Shown here one piece after another: positions 29,645 to 42,800 of a DNA stretch of 63,419 bases. Under the pieces are notes generated by a model, which was not told the origin of the DNA, searched no databases, and saw nothing but the letters and a program-made list of their open reading frames with translations. The stretch comes from Campylobacterales bacterium. GTDB lineage: Bacteria > Campylobacterota > Campylobacteria > Campylobacterales > JALSKU01. The DNA lies in assembly GCA_027044945.1 (NCBI GenBank), contig JALUBK010000045.1, positions 1 through 63,419 of the forward strand. The letters are read 5' to 3'. The position numbers and the translations under genes are program-made. Numbering within the stretch: the stretch's first letter is position 1; each line of letters opens with the position of its first letter.

Positions 29645-29691
29645 TTAAGTCCTTAATTTTAAAACAATATTTTATCAAAATAGGACTTAAA
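29644..29691 (-). promoter_or_regulatory. Hairpin covering the xseB ribosome binding site
   Basis: A perfect 10-nt inverted repeat (TTTAAGTCCT at 29644-29653, AGGACTTAAA at 29682-29691) brackets the leader of xseB. In the transcript the 3' arm contains the AAGGACTTAAA ribosome site and the first base of the ATG, so folding could hide it. The effect on translation is an inference. Confidence 0.45.
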
Positions 29692-29713
29692 TTTGGTTCA
29701 ATTTTATAAATAT

Positions 29714-31171
29714 TTATTTTATTTCTTTCTGTTTATGAGCCATTATTTCTCTTTTTTCTTGAAGCATACCGTCTAAAATATCAAAAAGTTTTTCACTCTC
29801 TTTTTCTGCATTTTTAAAATTTTCAATCAACTCTTTTTTATGTTCCAAAACAATATCTTTAGGATAAATGAAACTTATATTTTTTGATAAATATCGATGA
29901 ATTTCTTTATGTGGTTCGTCTATCAATGGATATTCTTTTGTATTACTAAACATATCTTTAGCATCTTTTTTAAGCCATTTTCCAAAATGACAATTATTAT
30001 AATCGGCAAAATCCATCTCTTTTTTGCTTTTAAAAACAGATGTATAAGCTTTTGATTTATATATAATATGGTCAATTTTTGCAAGTATTATATCCATTGT
30101 GTTTTCAATATTTACAGCTTCAAGAGAAGTTTTTATAGAATCTTTGTTAAAATTTTGGAAAACTGATTTCAACTCTTCTATGACAATATTTGATTGTGTT
30201 GCTATTTGTGTCATTTCGTTTGAACCTGATTTGATCTCTTGTGCTTCTTGTTGAAGAGTTTGTATTGATATTGAAATTTCTTGAGTTGCTTTTTGTGTTC
30301 TTTCAGCCAATTTTCTTACCTCATCAGCAACAACAGCAAAACCCCTTCCATGTTCTCCAGCTCTTGCGGCTTCAATAGCGGCATTTAAAGCCAAAAGATT
30401 TGTTTGACTAGTTATATCGTTTATCAATTCTACTACAGATGATATTTCGTTTGTTTTTTCATTTAATGACTCAATTCTTGAATTTGATGATGAAATATTT
30501 TCAATCAAATAATTAGTTTTTTCTATAGTATCATTTATTGTATCAAGACTTTTTGTTGATTTTTCAGCGGTTTCTTGTGCTTTTGCTACAATATTTTTAG
30601 TGCTTTCAATTCCTTTTGATAAATCATCTTGTATAATTATCATACCACCTGTTATCCCTCGTCCAATTTCACCAAGATGAGCATTAAGAGTTGTTCTTTC
30701 AATATATTTTTCATTTTCACACATCTCATCTATAGTCCTATTAGTCATTTTAGCATTATTTTTAAATGCACCATTTAATTTATCTGTTCGAACTTTTTTA
30801 GAAAATATTTTTTTACTTGCATTTTCTATAGATGCTTGTGTTTCTTCCATAAAAAATTCTATCTGATTTAAAAAACTATTTATGTTTAAACTAAGTTCTT
30901 TAAGCTCTCCTTCGTCTTTATTATGGGTTATTCTTCCAGATAATTCTCCTTCATCAGCATTTTTTATAATTTTTGCTACATTTTTAACAGCACTCTGAGC
31001 TTTTCTAATATTGATAAACATATACCATGCAAGTGCAAAATTTGACATATTGACAATTCTTATCATATCAAAACCATAATGATGTATTTCAATAATCAAT
31101 ATTACTGTAAATATACTCAAAGATGCTATATTTGCATATTGCACTTTGGAAAGTGAAGATATTTTTTTCAT
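29714..31171 (-). CDS. Methyl-accepting chemotaxis protein with CZB domain
   Basis: The 485-aa chemoreceptor has two N-terminal hydrophobic segments (about 14-28 and 42-55) with almost no periplasmic loop, a HAMP-like linker, a signalling domain with the conserved hairpin tip ([20 protein letters not shown], 258-277), and a C-terminal zinc-binding CZB domain (about 365-432). The CZB ligands are visible: His368, Cys394 in NCHFGKW, His421 and His425. CZB receptors sense zinc or oxidants (such as HOCl) in the cytoplasm. No ligand is predictable from this sequence. AAAAGGACTTGA precedes the ATG. Confidence 0.93.
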   Translation of the reverse strand: MKKISSLSKVQYANIASLSIFTVILIIEIHHYGFDMIRIVNMSNFALAWYMFINIRKAQSAVKNVAKIIKNADEGELSGRITHNKDEGELKELSLNINSFLNQIEFFMEETQASIENASKKIFSKKVRTDKLNGAFKNNAKMTNRTIDEMCENEKYIERTTLNAHLGEIGRGITGGMIIIQDDLSKGIESTKNIVAKAQETAEKSTKSLDTINDTIEKTNYLIENISSSNSRIESLNEKTNEISSVVELINDITSQTNLLALNAAIEAARAGEHGRGFAVVADEVRKLAERTQKATQEISISIQTLQQEAQEIKSGSNEMTQIATQSNIVIEELKSVFQNFNKDSIKTSLEAVNIENTMDIILAKIDHIIYKSKAYTSVFKSKKEMDFADYNNCHFGKWLKKDAKDMFSNTKEYPLIDEPHKEIHRYLSKNISFIYPKDIVLEHKKELIENFKNAEKESEKLFDILDGMLQEKREIMAHKQKEIK

Positions 31172-31260
31172 TCAAGTCCTTTTATATTTTCTACAAAGAT
31201 TTATTCTACTACAAACAACTTTAGCACATCTTTAAAATATCATTTATTTTTATTTTAAAA

Positions 31261-32360
31261 TTATTTCAAAGCTTCACTGATATATGGAACAAATTTTTCA
31301 ACTTCAACCAAAAAGGCATCGTGTCCATAATCACTATCTATACAATGATAATCTACTAAATTACCTTTATTTATCTTTTTCATACTTTTTTGAATCTGCT
31401 CCATCTCTTCTTTAAAAAATAGTTGATCGCTTTTTACAGATAAAAGTGTTAAATGACTTTTTATATTAGAAAATGAGTCTTCCAAAGAATCATAATTTCT
31501 ACTCGCATCAAAAATATTGATAGCTTTTGTGATATATAAATAACTTAGAGGGTCAAAATATTTTGAAAAGTTATAACCATTATAATCAAGATATCTTTCC
31601 ACTTGAAATCTTCCAAAAAGTTCATATAATCCCTCAGTTTCAACATAATTTCTACCAAATTTTTTCTGCATTGAATTTTCGCTCAAATAGCTTATATGCC
31701 CACTCATTCTTCCTATTGCCAAACCATTAAGTCCATTTTCTTTTATATCTTTTACATCATACATTCCGCTATCAAATTTAGGATCTTTTATAATGGCTTC
31801 TCTTGCTACTTTGTTAAATGCAATAGCCCAAGGTTGAGTTGCATAAGTGGAAGCTATAATGATATTTCTTTTTGTAAAATGAGGATATTCTATAGCATAA
31901 CAAAGTGCTTGCATACCACCCATTGAACCACCAATAACAGCATAAACTTCATAAATACCAAGCGAATCCAAAAGACTTATTTGTGCTTTTACCATATCAC
32001 TTATAGTAATCACAGGAAATCTCAATCTATATGGTTCATTTAACGGATATTTTAAAGACATAGGACCTGTTGAGCCGAAACAACTTCCTATAACATTTGC
32101 ACAAATTACAAAATATTTTGTGGTATCTATACATTTGCCATCGCCTATCAAATCATTCCACCATCCAGGTTTTCTATCTCCCTCATAAAGTCCGGCAGCA
32201 TGATAACTTCCTGTAAGAGCATGGCAAATAACAATCACATTACTTTTATCTTTATTTAATTCTCCGTATGTTTCATACGCTATATCGTATGGTTCGAGTA
32301 TTCTACCGCTTTCTAAATATAAAGGAGTTTTAAAATGTTTAGTAACGGTAGTTATTTTCA

Positions 32361-32361
<1 letters not shown>
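31261..32361 (-). CDS. metX: Homoserine O-acetyltransferase
   Basis: MetX acetylates (or in some lineages succinylates) homoserine for methionine synthesis. The 366-aa alpha/beta hydrolase has the nucleophile elbow GGSMGG with Ser146, KSDQLF with the acid residue near 315, and DYGHDAFL with the His near 348. Some members of the family use succinyl-CoA; the substrate is not settled here. It overlaps the guaB stop by one base (TAATG). Confidence 0.92.
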
Positions 32362-33818
<1,457 letters not shown>

Positions 33819-33827
33819 CTAATTGTT

Positions 33828-35183
33828 TTATTTTAATAATCTTTCTAAACTTAAAGCACCATCAAACAAAGTTTGTTCATCAAAATTTTTCCCTATAAAT
33901 TGAGCACCTATTGGTAATTTTTTATTATCAAATCCAATCGGTAATGAAATAGCCGGTAATCCTGCTAGATTGACAGCAATTGTATAAATATCTTCAAGAT
34001 ACATTTGTAACGGATCTTTAATACTTCCAAATTCAAAAGCTGTAGATGGAGTAACAGGAGCATAAATCAAATCAGCTTCACGAAAAATTTCTTCAAATTG
34101 TTCTTTTATAAGATGTCTAGCTTTTTGTGCTTTTATATAATATGCATCATAATATCCACTGCTTAAAACGAAAGTTCCAAGAAGAATTCTTCTTTTAACT
34201 TCATCTCCAAACCCTTCACCTCTGGTTTTTTTATACATCTCTTTTAAATTGACACAATCGGCTCTATTTCCATATCTAACACCATCGTATCTACTCAAAT
34301 TTGCACTGGCTTCTGCAGTTGCTATAATATAATATGTTGCAACATCGTATTTAGTATTCAATCTATTTTTATAAATAATTTTATGACCTGCTTTTTTTAA
34401 TTCTTCGATAGATTCTTCTATTTTTTTTCTAACCTCATCACTCGCAGATTCAAGATAATTTTCGATAACAGCGATTGTCAATTTTCTGTCAGGATTTAGA
34501 TTGTTTGAAACTTTTTTATAGTCTATATTGGCACTCGTAGAATCTCTTCTGTCATGACCGCTGATAATATCATATAAAATAGCATTATCTTCAACATTTT
34601 GAGTAAAAGGACCAATTTGATCTAAACTACTTGAAAATGCACTTAAACCATATCTGCTAACTCTTCCGTAGGTTGGTTTCATGCCTACACATCCACAAAA
34701 TGCCGCAGGTTGTCTGATACTTCCACCAGTATCGCTTCCTAATGCCGCAATAGCAATTCCGCCACCAACTGCTGCCGCACTTCCACCGCTACTTCCACCA
34801 GGAACACAATTAATATTATGTGGATTTTTTGTTTTTCCATAAAAAGAAGTTTCAGTAGAACTTCCCATGGCAAATTCATCCATATTTGTTCTTCCAAACG
34901 GAGCAAGTCCTTCTTGTCTTAAATTTTCAATAACACAGGCATCATAAGGAGCAACATATCCTTGAAGTATATTTGAAGCACAAGTAACATTCCAATTTTT
35001 TACTTGAATATTATCTTTTATAGCTATAGGTATTCCTTCTCCACTTTCACTTATCTCTTTTGCAGTTAATTGCTCTATATAAGCACCAATATCTTTTTTT
35101 TCATTAATCTTTTTTTTCAAATCACTTTTAAATTCGATTATTTCCTCTTTAGGAAGAGTTAATGCCTTTTTTAAAGTTATCAT
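33828..35183 (-). CDS. gatA: Glutamyl-tRNA(Gln)/aspartyl-tRNA(Asn) amidotransferase subunit A
   Basis: GatA is the amidase that releases ammonia from glutamine for transamidation of misacylated tRNA. The 451-aa amidase-signature protein shows the triad: Lys56 in PIAIKDN, Ser131 in [13 protein letters not shown], and Ser155 in [13 protein letters not shown]. GatB and GatC are elsewhere. The ATG overlaps the preceding 35-aa gene by 4 nt, with AGGAG eight bases upstream. Confidence 0.97.
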   Translation of the reverse strand: MITLKKALTLPKEEIIEFKSDLKKKINEKKDIGAYIEQLTAKEISESGEGIPIAIKDNIQVKNWNVTCASNILQGYVAPYDACVIENLRQEGLAPFGRTNMDEFAMGSSTETSFYGKTKNPHNINCVPGGSSGGSAAAVGGGIAIAALGSDTGGSIRQPAAFCGCVGMKPTYGRVSRYGLSAFSSSLDQIGPFTQNVEDNAILYDIISGHDRRDSTSANIDYKKVSNNLNPDRKLTIAVIENYLESASDEVRKKIEESIEELKKAGHKIIYKNRLNTKYDVATYYIIATAEASANLSRYDGVRYGNRADCVNLKEMYKKTRGEGFGDEVKRRILLGTFVLSSGYYDAYYIKAQKARHLIKEQFEEIFREADLIYAPVTPSTAFEFGSIKDPLQMYLEDIYTIAVNLAGLPAISLPIGFDNKKLPIGAQFIGKNFDEQTLFDGALSLERLLK

Positions 35184-35287
35184 TTTTTAACTCCTTTTTT
35201 TACAAAAAAAATGCCTATTCCAATTAAAATAAATATAACAACTATTGTTTCAAATACAAAACTAAGTTCAACAGGTTTAGTAAACAT
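35180..35287 (-). CDS. Small single-span membrane protein (35 aa), function unknown
   Basis: A 35-codon frame starts [20 protein letters not shown], continues with more hydrophobic residues (LIGIGIFFV), and ends KKGVKK before TGA. It has one membrane helix at about 12-29 and a basic tail. The ATG overlaps the ileS stop as TAATG and its stop overlaps the gatA start by 4 nt; the ribosome site for gatA is inside it. Codon-level overlap on both sides supports a real gene, or at least a translated coupling leader. It is too short for usual gene calling. I do not know its function. Confidence 0.65.
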   Translation of the reverse strand: MFTKPVELSFVFETIVVIFILIGIGIFFVKKGVKK

Positions 35288-38058
35288 TATTTAACACAAC
35301 TTCTTTTTTCTTCTTCATCTTTGCATCTATCGCAAAGCTCACCTTCTTTTTCAACTCTATATTTCCAACATCTCGGACATTTAAATTGTGTGGCATTATA
35401 TATTTTAAATTCATCTGTTCCGACTTCAAAAGTTTCGATAGGATTTCCATCTATTCGCAAATTAACTTGACTTACAGTAAACCAATCCTCTTTATCTGCT
35501 TTGGTTAATTTTTCAAGTTCTTTTGATTCACTGGCTAAAACCAATTCAAGTGTTGATTTTATTTTTTTATCTTTTTTCAAATTATCTACTATTTCAAAAA
35601 ATTTCTCTCTAGCTTCTATCATATAATCTTCATCAAAAGGTTTAGTTACATTTGGCAACTCTTCATAAACAAGATCAAATACATCTTCACAATCTCCTTT
35701 TATAACTTTAGGAGAATGTTCCAATATCTCATCAGCACTATATGTTAAAACTGGTGCAATAATAGTTAACATATTTTTTGCAATTAATGCCATAGCACTT
35801 TGTGTTGCTCTTCTTGTGTGGGAATTTTTAGGATCACAATATAATCTATCTTTTGAAATATCAAGGTAAATTCCGCTTAAATAATTTATGATAAAATAAC
35901 TAAGAGTTGATAATCCTTTTGAAAAATCATAATCATCAAAAGCTTCGTTACATTCTTTAAATACTTCTTTGGCTTTTGCCATTATCCAAAGATCGATAGA
36001 AGAAAAATTCTCAATTTTTTCAATATTTTCTAAATCATTAACATTTGCAAGTAAAAATCTAAAAGTATTTCTTATTTTTCTATACTGTTCGCTAACTTGT
36101 TTCAAGATAGTATCACTTATTTTCAAATCACCGCTATAATCACTCATTCCAACCCAAAGTCTTAAAATTTCTACTCCATATCTTTTTGCAACTTCATTTG
36201 GAGCAACAACATTTCCTTTTGATTTACTCATTTTTTCACCTTTTTCATCAACAGTAAATCCATGAGTTAAAATATTTTTATATGGAGCTTTTGCATTAAT
36301 TGCAGTGCTAACTAAAAGAGAACTTTGGAACCAACCTCTATGCTGGTCACTTCCTTCCAAATACATATTGGCAGGATAATTTCCCGCATCATAATTTTTA
36401 CTTTCCAAAACGGCTCTCCAAGTGCTACCACTATCAAACCAAACATCAAGAATATCTAAAACTTTTGTTAAATTATCAGGATTGTATTTTGAATTTGCAG
36501 GAAGCAATTCTTCAATACTCAAATCCCACCATGCATCAGCACCTTTTTCTTTAAATATATTTGCCACATTATCTAAAACATCACTGTCAAATATCGGCTC
36601 ACCCGTAGTTTTATCTCTAAAAAATGCTATCGGAACACCCCAGTCTCTTTGTCTACTAATACACCAATCAGGTCTATTTTCAATCATTGTCGTAAGTCTA
36701 TTTTCACCACTTTGTGGATAAAATTTTACATTTTTAACTTCTCTTAAAGCATTTTCTCGAAGATTTCCATCAACACATTCTTTATCCATAGCAATAAACC
36801 ATTGTTTTGTAGCTCTATAAATAACTGGCTTATGAGTTCTCCAACAATATGGATACGAGTGAGTAAATTTTGAAGATTTTATAAGAGCATGTCCTAATAA
36901 TTCAAGTATTTTATCATTTGCATCAAAAATATGCATACCCACAAAATCTTTAGCATTTGGAATCAATTTTTCCCTAACTATTGTTTCATCATAAAGTCCA
37001 TCTTCATCTACTGGCATAATAACATCTATACCGTATCTAAGAGATACACGATAATCATCTTCTCCGTGTCCTGGAGCTGTATGAACACAACCTGTTCCGC
37101 CACTCATTTCAACATGTTCGCCTAAAATAATTTGAGATTTTCTTCCATTGAGAGGATTTATAGCTTTTAAATTTTCAAGTTTTTTTGATGCAAAAGTTTT
37201 TATTATCGAACCTTTTACGATTTCATCTTTTATTAAATTTTCATATAATTTTTCAGCTACAATAAAACCATCGCTGGTTAAAACATAATCTTCTTCTGGA
37301 TTTAAAGCTATTGCCATATTGGCAGGAAGTGTCCAAGGAGTTGTTGTCCAAATAATAATAGAAGCTTCATTTTCAATTCCAAGCTCTTTTTTTGCTTCCT
37401 CATCTAATTTAAAAGATACAAATATAGAATAATCTTCTTTATCTTGATACTCTACTTCAGCCTCAGCTAAAGCAGTTTTTGCTGCCCAAGACCAATATAT
37501 TGGCTTACTTCGTTCTATCAAAAGACCTTTTTTTGCTATATCGCATAAAGCTCTATAAATATCAGCCTCAAATTCAAACTTCATAGTCAAATATGGATTT
37601 TCCCAATCTCCAATAACACCTAAAGCTTTAAATTCTTCTTTTTGTATTGTCCAAAATTTTGTTGCATGTTGTCTGCAAAGTTCTCTGATTTTATTTTTTG
37701 GCAAAAAATCTTTTTTAGCTTTTCCTATCTTTTTTTCTACTTGCTGTTCTATTGGAAGACCATGGCAGTCCCATCCTGGAACATATTTAACTTGTTCTCC
37801 AGAAAAATAATGCTTTTTGACAATAATATCTTTTAAAATTTTATTAAGAGCATGTCCTATATGAATATGTCCGTTTGCATAAGGAGGTCCATCATGAAGA
37901 TTAAAACTTTTTTCAGCATTTTTTCTATTTTTTATCATTTTTTGATATACTTTTTTCTCTTCAAACCAATTTTTATATCTTTTTGGTTCATTTTGAGGCA
38001 GATTTCCTCTCATTGCAAATGTAGTTTTAGGCAACAATAGAGTATCTTTATAATCCAT
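35287..38058 (-). CDS. ileS: Isoleucyl-tRNA synthetase
   Basis: The 923-aa class I synthetase has the HIGH-type motif ([14 protein letters not shown], near 58-71), the editing insertion, the KMSKSKGN loop near 607, and a C-terminal zinc finger (CPRCWKYR ... LCDRC, near 896-914). It charges tRNA-Ile in the cytoplasm. Transcription starts in the divergent spacer with cinA. Confidence 0.98.
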   Translation of the reverse strand: MDYKDTLLLPKTTFAMRGNLPQNEPKRYKNWFEEKKVYQKMIKNRKNAEKSFNLHDGPPYANGHIHIGHALNKILKDIIVKKHYFSGEQVKYVPGWDCHGLPIEQQVEKKIGKAKKDFLPKNKIRELCRQHATKFWTIQKEEFKALGVIGDWENPYLTMKFEFEADIYRALCDIAKKGLLIERSKPIYWSWAAKTALAEAEVEYQDKEDYSIFVSFKLDEEAKKELGIENEASIIIWTTTPWTLPANMAIALNPEEDYVLTSDGFIVAEKLYENLIKDEIVKGSIIKTFASKKLENLKAINPLNGRKSQIILGEHVEMSGGTGCVHTAPGHGEDDYRVSLRYGIDVIMPVDEDGLYDETIVREKLIPNAKDFVGMHIFDANDKILELLGHALIKSSKFTHSYPYCWRTHKPVIYRATKQWFIAMDKECVDGNLRENALREVKNVKFYPQSGENRLTTMIENRPDWCISRQRDWGVPIAFFRDKTTGEPIFDSDVLDNVANIFKEKGADAWWDLSIEELLPANSKYNPDNLTKVLDILDVWFDSGSTWRAVLESKNYDAGNYPANMYLEGSDQHRGWFQSSLLVSTAINAKAPYKNILTHGFTVDEKGEKMSKSKGNVVAPNEVAKRYGVEILRLWVGMSDYSGDLKISDTILKQVSEQYRKIRNTFRFLLANVNDLENIEKIENFSSIDLWIMAKAKEVFKECNEAFDDYDFSKGLSTLSYFIINYLSGIYLDISKDRLYCDPKNSHTRRATQSAMALIAKNMLTIIAPVLTYSADEILEHSPKVIKGDCEDVFDLVYEELPNVTKPFDEDYMIEAREKFFEIVDNLKKDKKIKSTLELVLASESKELEKLTKADKEDWFTVSQVNLRIDGNPIETFEVGTDEFKIYNATQFKCPRCWKYRVEKEGELCDRCKDEEEKRSCVK

Positions 38059-38111
38059 TTGAAAAACTCCTACTATTAAATTCTGTAATTTTATCTAAAA
38101 AGGTATTAAAA

Positions 38112-38133
38112 ATCGGTTAATATCCGATATAAT
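38112..38133 (+). promoter_or_regulatory. Candidate -10 box and operator-like repeat in the ileS/cinA spacer
   Basis: TATAAT on the plus strand at 38128-38133 is placed about 35 nt before the cinA start. An inverted repeat, ATCGG (38112-38116) and CCGAT (38124-38128), abuts it and could be a regulator site. No good -35 box is seen. The spacer also contains AT-rich boxes that could serve ileS on the minus strand. Confidence 0.45.
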
Positions 38134-38167
38134 TATAACTGATTAACAAAATCAAAAAGGAGATATT

Positions 38168-39259
38168 TTGACAAATACAGTTATTATCGTAGGAGAAAGC
38201 ATAAAATACAATGAAATTTTAAAAGATTATATTTATCGTAATATTAAAAAACATTTACAACAAATTGATTTTTTATATTTATTGGAAGAAAATGACAAAA
38301 ATCTTTTTTTAACTCTTGAAGAAGCAGTATCTAAAAGTGATAATACCATAATTGTAAGCAATGATAAAAATTTTAATATTATTGGAAAAATTCTTTGCAC
38401 GACATTTGATGATACAATGATTGTAAAATCAAACATGATCATACCTTCAAAATCCATTTTATACGATGATAATTCATATCTTTTAGAAGAATCTGAAAAA
38501 AAAATAAATGTTTTTCAAATAAAAGAAAACAATAAACTGCCAAAAATTCTTATTAATGAGAAAAAAGATATTAAATTTATCAATATTTTTGACATAGATG
38601 AGGAATCTTGCAAAATTCTCTTAAAGCCAATAGCTGAAAATTATGAAATAAAAATAAAAATCATTAAAATAATAGAAGATTGGAATCTTGTAAAAATAGA
38701 GAGTTTAAAATATGGACAAATAAATAATTTTATAGAATCTGCAAGACAGCTATTAAACAATAAAATTATTCCCGAAAAAGATATTTGTAAATTTATAACA
38801 AAAACACTTATAAATAAAAATCAAAAAATAACAACTGCTGAAAGTTGCACTGGTGGATTACTTTCATCAATGTTTATAAAATATAGCGGAGTATCTAGCA
38901 TCATAAATGGAAATCTCGTAACATATTCCAACCAAATAAAAGAAGCATGGCTTGGAGTAGAGCAAAAAACATTACAAACTTATGGTGCTGTTAGTGAAGA
39001 ATGTGTAAAACAGATGCTTGAAGGTGCACTAAATATAAGTAATTCTGAAATTGCCATGGCAGTAAGTGGTATAGCAGGTCCTAATGGAGGAACAAAAGAA
39101 AAACCTGTGGGCACTGTATATATAGGAGTAAAAAGTATAAATGAAAAAGCAATTGTTCAAAAGTTACATTTAAGCGGAGATAGGATTTATATCCAAAAAC
39201 AAGCTGTTTATTATGCTATAAAATTATTATTATCAGTCAAAAAAAATATTTTTTTCTAA
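38168..39259 (+). CDS. CinA-like nicotinamide-nucleotide amidohydrolase (PncC domain) with altered N-terminus
   Basis: The 363-aa protein has a C-terminal CinA/PncC domain (about 205-363) with TAESCTGGLLSSMF, NGNLVTYSNQIKE, and AVSGIAGPNGGTKEKPVGTVYIG, the pattern of NMN deamidases. The N-terminal ~190 residues start like a CinA domain but lack the molybdopterin-binding-type signatures; they are rich in Asn, Ile and Lys. Function of that half is unknown. The start is TTG with AAGGAGATATT upstream. Confidence 0.85.
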   Translation: MTNTVIIVGESIKYNEILKDYIYRNIKKHLQQIDFLYLLEENDKNLFLTLEEAVSKSDNTIIVSNDKNFNIIGKILCTTFDDTMIVKSNMIIPSKSILYDDNSYLLEESEKKINVFQIKENNKLPKILINEKKDIKFINIFDIDEESCKILLKPIAENYEIKIKIIKIIEDWNLVKIESLKYGQINNFIESARQLLNNKIIPEKDICKFITKTLINKNQKITTAESCTGGLLSSMFIKYSGVSSIINGNLVTYSNQIKEAWLGVEQKTLQTYGAVSEECVKQMLEGALNISNSEIAMAVSGIAGPNGGTKEKPVGTVYIGVKSINEKAIVQKLHLSGDRIYIQKQAVYYAIKLLLSVKKNIFF

Positions 39260-39274
39260 AAAATGCAAAAAACC

Positions 39275-39303
39275 TTGACAAATATAAAAAATTTCTCTAT
39301 AAT
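39275..39303 (+). promoter_or_regulatory. Consensus sigma70 promoter of the tRNA cluster
   Basis: TTGACA (39275-39280) and TATAAT (39298-39303) with a 17-nt spacer match the textbook sigma70 promoter exactly, a rarity in this window. It lies about 28 nt before tRNA-Lys, so it drives the four-tRNA operon. Strong tRNA promoters of this kind are expected. Confidence 0.85.
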
Positions 39304-39330
39304 TTCAACTCCATTTCAAATGGCACAGGT

Positions 39331-39406
39331 GACTCCTTAGCTCAGTTGGTAGAGCAATTCCCTTTTAAGGAATGGGCCGTTGGTTCGAATCCAACAGGGG
39401 TCACCA
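39331..39406 (+). tRNA. tRNA-Lys (TTT)
   Basis: A 76-nt cloverleaf: acceptor GACTCCT pairs with AGGGGTC, D-arm GCTCAGTTGGTAGAGC, anticodon TTT, T-loop GGTTCGAATCC, and encoded CCA end. It is first in the Lys-Glu-Val-Asp cluster behind a consensus promoter. Confidence 0.96.
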
Positions 39407-39430
39407 TTTTTTTTGAAATATGTAACAAAA

Positions 39431-39506
39431 GACCCCATCGTCTAGTGGTCAAGGACCCCGCCCTTTCACGGCGGTAACAGGGGTTCAAATCCCCTTGGGG
39501 TCGCCA
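39431..39506 (+). tRNA. tRNA-Glu (TTC)
   Basis: A 76-nt cloverleaf closely resembling E. coli tRNA-Glu: acceptor GACCCCA with TGGGGTC, anticodon TTC in CCTTTCACGG, T-loop TTCAAAT, discriminator G and encoded CCA. Confidence 0.96.
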
Positions 39507-39541
39507 TTATTTTAATGGTATCTGTAATTCCTTGACAAATA

Positions 39542-39617
39542 GGTCGCTTAGCTCAGTTGGTAGAGCGCCACCCTTACAAGGTGGATGTCAGAAGTTCGAG
39601 TCTTCTAGCGACCACCA
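39542..39617 (+). tRNA. tRNA-Val (TAC)
   Basis: A 76-nt cloverleaf: acceptor GGTCGCT with AGCGACC, anticodon TAC, T-loop TTCGAGT, discriminator A and encoded CCA. Confidence 0.96.
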
Positions 39618-39627
39618 TTTTTTAGGT

Positions 39628-39704
39628 GCGGTGGTAGTTCAGTTGGTTAGAATATCGGCCTGTCACGCCGGGGGTCGCGAGTTCGAGTCTCGTCCACCGC
39701 GCCA
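39628..39704 (+). tRNA. tRNA-Asp (GTC)
   Basis: A 77-nt cloverleaf: acceptor GCGGTGG with CCACCGC, anticodon GTC, T-loop TTCGAGT, discriminator G and encoded CCA. It is the last tRNA of the cluster and is followed by the inverted repeat at 39785-39814. Confidence 0.96.
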
Positions 39705-39784
39705 CTTCATTTTTATATATCTCAAATTCTTATTATTTTTAAAATTATGAAACCACAGCATAGTATAAATATTTATAAATTTTT

Positions 39785-39814
39785 GTTAAAATCCAAATAA
39801 TTTTGGATTTTAAC
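39785..39814. terminator. Perfect inverted repeat between the tRNA cluster and ccsBA
   Basis: A perfect 13-nt inverted repeat (GTTAAAATCCAAA, 4-nt loop, complement) sits between convergent transcripts: the tRNA operon on plus and ccsBA on minus (stop at 39825). It is AT-rich and without a clean U-run, but symmetry and position make a bidirectional terminator likely. Confidence 0.6.
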
Positions 39815-39824
39815 TTTAAAAATT

Positions 39825-42800
39825 TTATAATCTTTTAGAATGTTTTCTTTTTGGAAAAGCTATAATAATTACCATCGATACAATAGCAATTGTCCAATAT
39901 ACCCATTGAGGAATAGGAACAGGCTGACCAGTTGCATAAGAATGCATTCCTACCAAATAATAATTTACCCCAAGATATGTCATAATAACAGAGGCATATG
40001 CTACGGTTGAAGCTACAGCAAATTTAAATTGCGAATTAAGTTTTGGTATCAATCTCATATGAACGACTGAAGCATAAACCAAAATAGATATTAATGCCCA
40101 AGTTTCTTTTGGATCCCAACTCCAATATCTACCCCATGATTCATTTGCCCAAACACCGCCTAAAAAAGTACCTAATGTTAACATCATAAGACCTAATATC
40201 ATAGACATTTCATTAACTCTACTTGCTTCGGTAATACTTTTTTGTATATGTTGATTCATTGCACTTTTTTTAGGATCATTACTTAACATAATAAACATAA
40301 TAAGAGTAAAGAAGCCAAGAATTGCATTTAATCCTAAAAATCCATAACTTGCCGTAATAACAGAAACATGCACCATGAGCCAATAAGATTTCAGAACAGG
40401 AACAAGGTTGGTTATCTGTGGATCCATCCAGCTAAGATTTGCCACAAATAAAAATATTCCTGTTAATATTGCCGTCAAAGACAAAGCCATAGTAGAATAT
40501 TTTGAAAATATTAATCCAGCAAAAATTAAAGACCATGCTACATATATCATTGATTCATACCCATCACTCCAAGGAGCATGACCTGAAATATATCCTCTAA
40601 GCCCCATATTGAATGTTTGTGCAATAAATGCAAGAAGAAGAATATAAAATAACAATTTCACCATTAATTCCACTGAGCTTTTTGGTTTTAATAATTTATA
40701 TATTATAACAAGCAAAAGCAAAAATCCAGCAATAAGATACACAGGTATCAATCTTGGGAAAATATTTAAATGATTATAAAGTATTTCCGCTTTAATATGA
40801 TTTTTGTTTTCTAAAATATTTTTTCCATATTTTTGTTGATAATTTGAAATAACTTTTAAAGCTCTATTGGCATCCATCCAATTACCTGTTTTTATACCTT
40901 TTTGCAATGCATCAAAATACATCATAAGCATAATTCTAACTTCTTCGCTTTGATTTTTTGGAAAAGTAGCAATAGCTTCTTTTGGAGAATACCATTTATT
41001 GTTTGGGTCATCTATCTTAGGGAATATTTTAAATAATTCTCCTGTATAAAGCGAATAAAGAACACTAACTCTTTCATCAGCTTTTAAGATATCTCTATCA
41101 AATCTATTTCTTTCTATTGGAGCTTTTCTGCTTGAAATATCTGCATAAGTTGAAAGTTTATATGAATGGTTTCCTTCTGATTTAAAAAAATCATCAAAAG
41201 AAGCATAATTTGCATCTTTTGGTATACCTAAAATTTTTTTCAATCTAACATCAGAAACTTTTATGATAGGAATATTTTGCCAAATTTCTGGAGAAGAAAG
41301 CATGCCAAGCACTATTTGATCAGCATCAAGACCAAAAAAACTTCTTTTTCTTGCGACTTTATTCATAACTTCATTAGCAAAAGAATCTATTGGCTCAACT
41401 CTACCACCTCTGTCTTGCAAAAGCAACATTCCAAATTTATCTGCATGTGCTTTATTGTATTTTTTAACAATATTAATACTTTGTTGCACAGATAATTGTT
41501 TAATACTAGATACCGCATGTGCAGGTTGAGATATAGATAACAACACAAAAGCACCCAAAAAAGATATAACAATAGATTTATCTTTTTTTATCTCTTGTTG
41601 AATTTTTCTTCCAAGAGTTCTAAATCTACTTTTTGGGCTTAAAATCGTTAAAATAAAACCTATGGCAAGCAATAAATATCCAAAATATGTAGGATATATT
41701 CCTGGATCATGATTGACAGAAAGAACTGTTCCTTTTTCATCCATATCGTAAGAAGATTGATAAAATCTATAGTTTTTATATTTAAGAATATGATTCATAT
41801 ATATTTTAAAAGGCATAACAACTCCATTTTTTTTATCTATCAAAGTAACTTCGCTTGAATATGAAGATGGAGCCATAGAACCTGGATATCTGTCAAGTTG
41901 AAAATGTCTTAATTTTACATAAAAAGGTAATTTTAACATTTTTGAACCCCATTGCAAACTAAAAGGCACACCGCCAAGCACTACTTTTTTTACAAAACCC
42001 TTACTGTCTTCACCTCGACCAAACATTGTTGCTTTTTTAGTTTTGCCATTATATTCTATTTGAACTACTAAAGCATTAAGCCCAATAGGATTCAAACTAT
42101 TTTTTACATTGGGTTCTGAAATTAATTTTTCTTTTCCTTTTAGGCTAATAATTTTTGGTGCAAATTTAATTTTACCCACACTATAAAGATTTTTCTTTGT
42201 AAAATTATTTTCTTTTTTAGCTAAAATAGTTTTTTTATTTTGGTTTATCATATTTAAAGCAATTATATTTTGATTTGATGATATATAAAATTTTCCATTT
42301 TTTGTTATTAAATTTACTACAAATTTAGAAGATGAACTAATAGGTTTATTTAGTGTGAAAATTATATTGTCAATCTTTTTCTGATCACCGTTTTTCAATA
42401 CAAAACTACTATGATACATATCTGTAGTCATAAGAGATACCATCGGTTCACCATTTGGATCATCAACTATACTATTTATTGCATTTGGAATATATTTTAT
42501 ATATTTTATATATGCATTTTTTCCATCAACATTCATTTTTATATCAAAATTATTATCTCCTATTTTTGATAAATATATTTTTTTATCAGCATAATAGATT
42601 TTTCCATTCTTTTTAGCTTTTATTTGAACATAAGGTGCACTAGAAATTATTTTATCTTCTGTCATACCATCTCTTATATGCATTAAACCTTCATATCCTA
42701 TATATCTAGTAATAATAGCACCCAAAAGAATAAATAAAAAACCTACATGAAAAATAAAAATAGGTAATTTTTCTTTTCTATACAATTTATATCTTATAAT

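Noticed and set aside
39530-39545. TTGACA just before tRNA-Val as a second promoter
   Set aside because: The tRNA begins within a few bases, leaving no room for a -10 box or start site.
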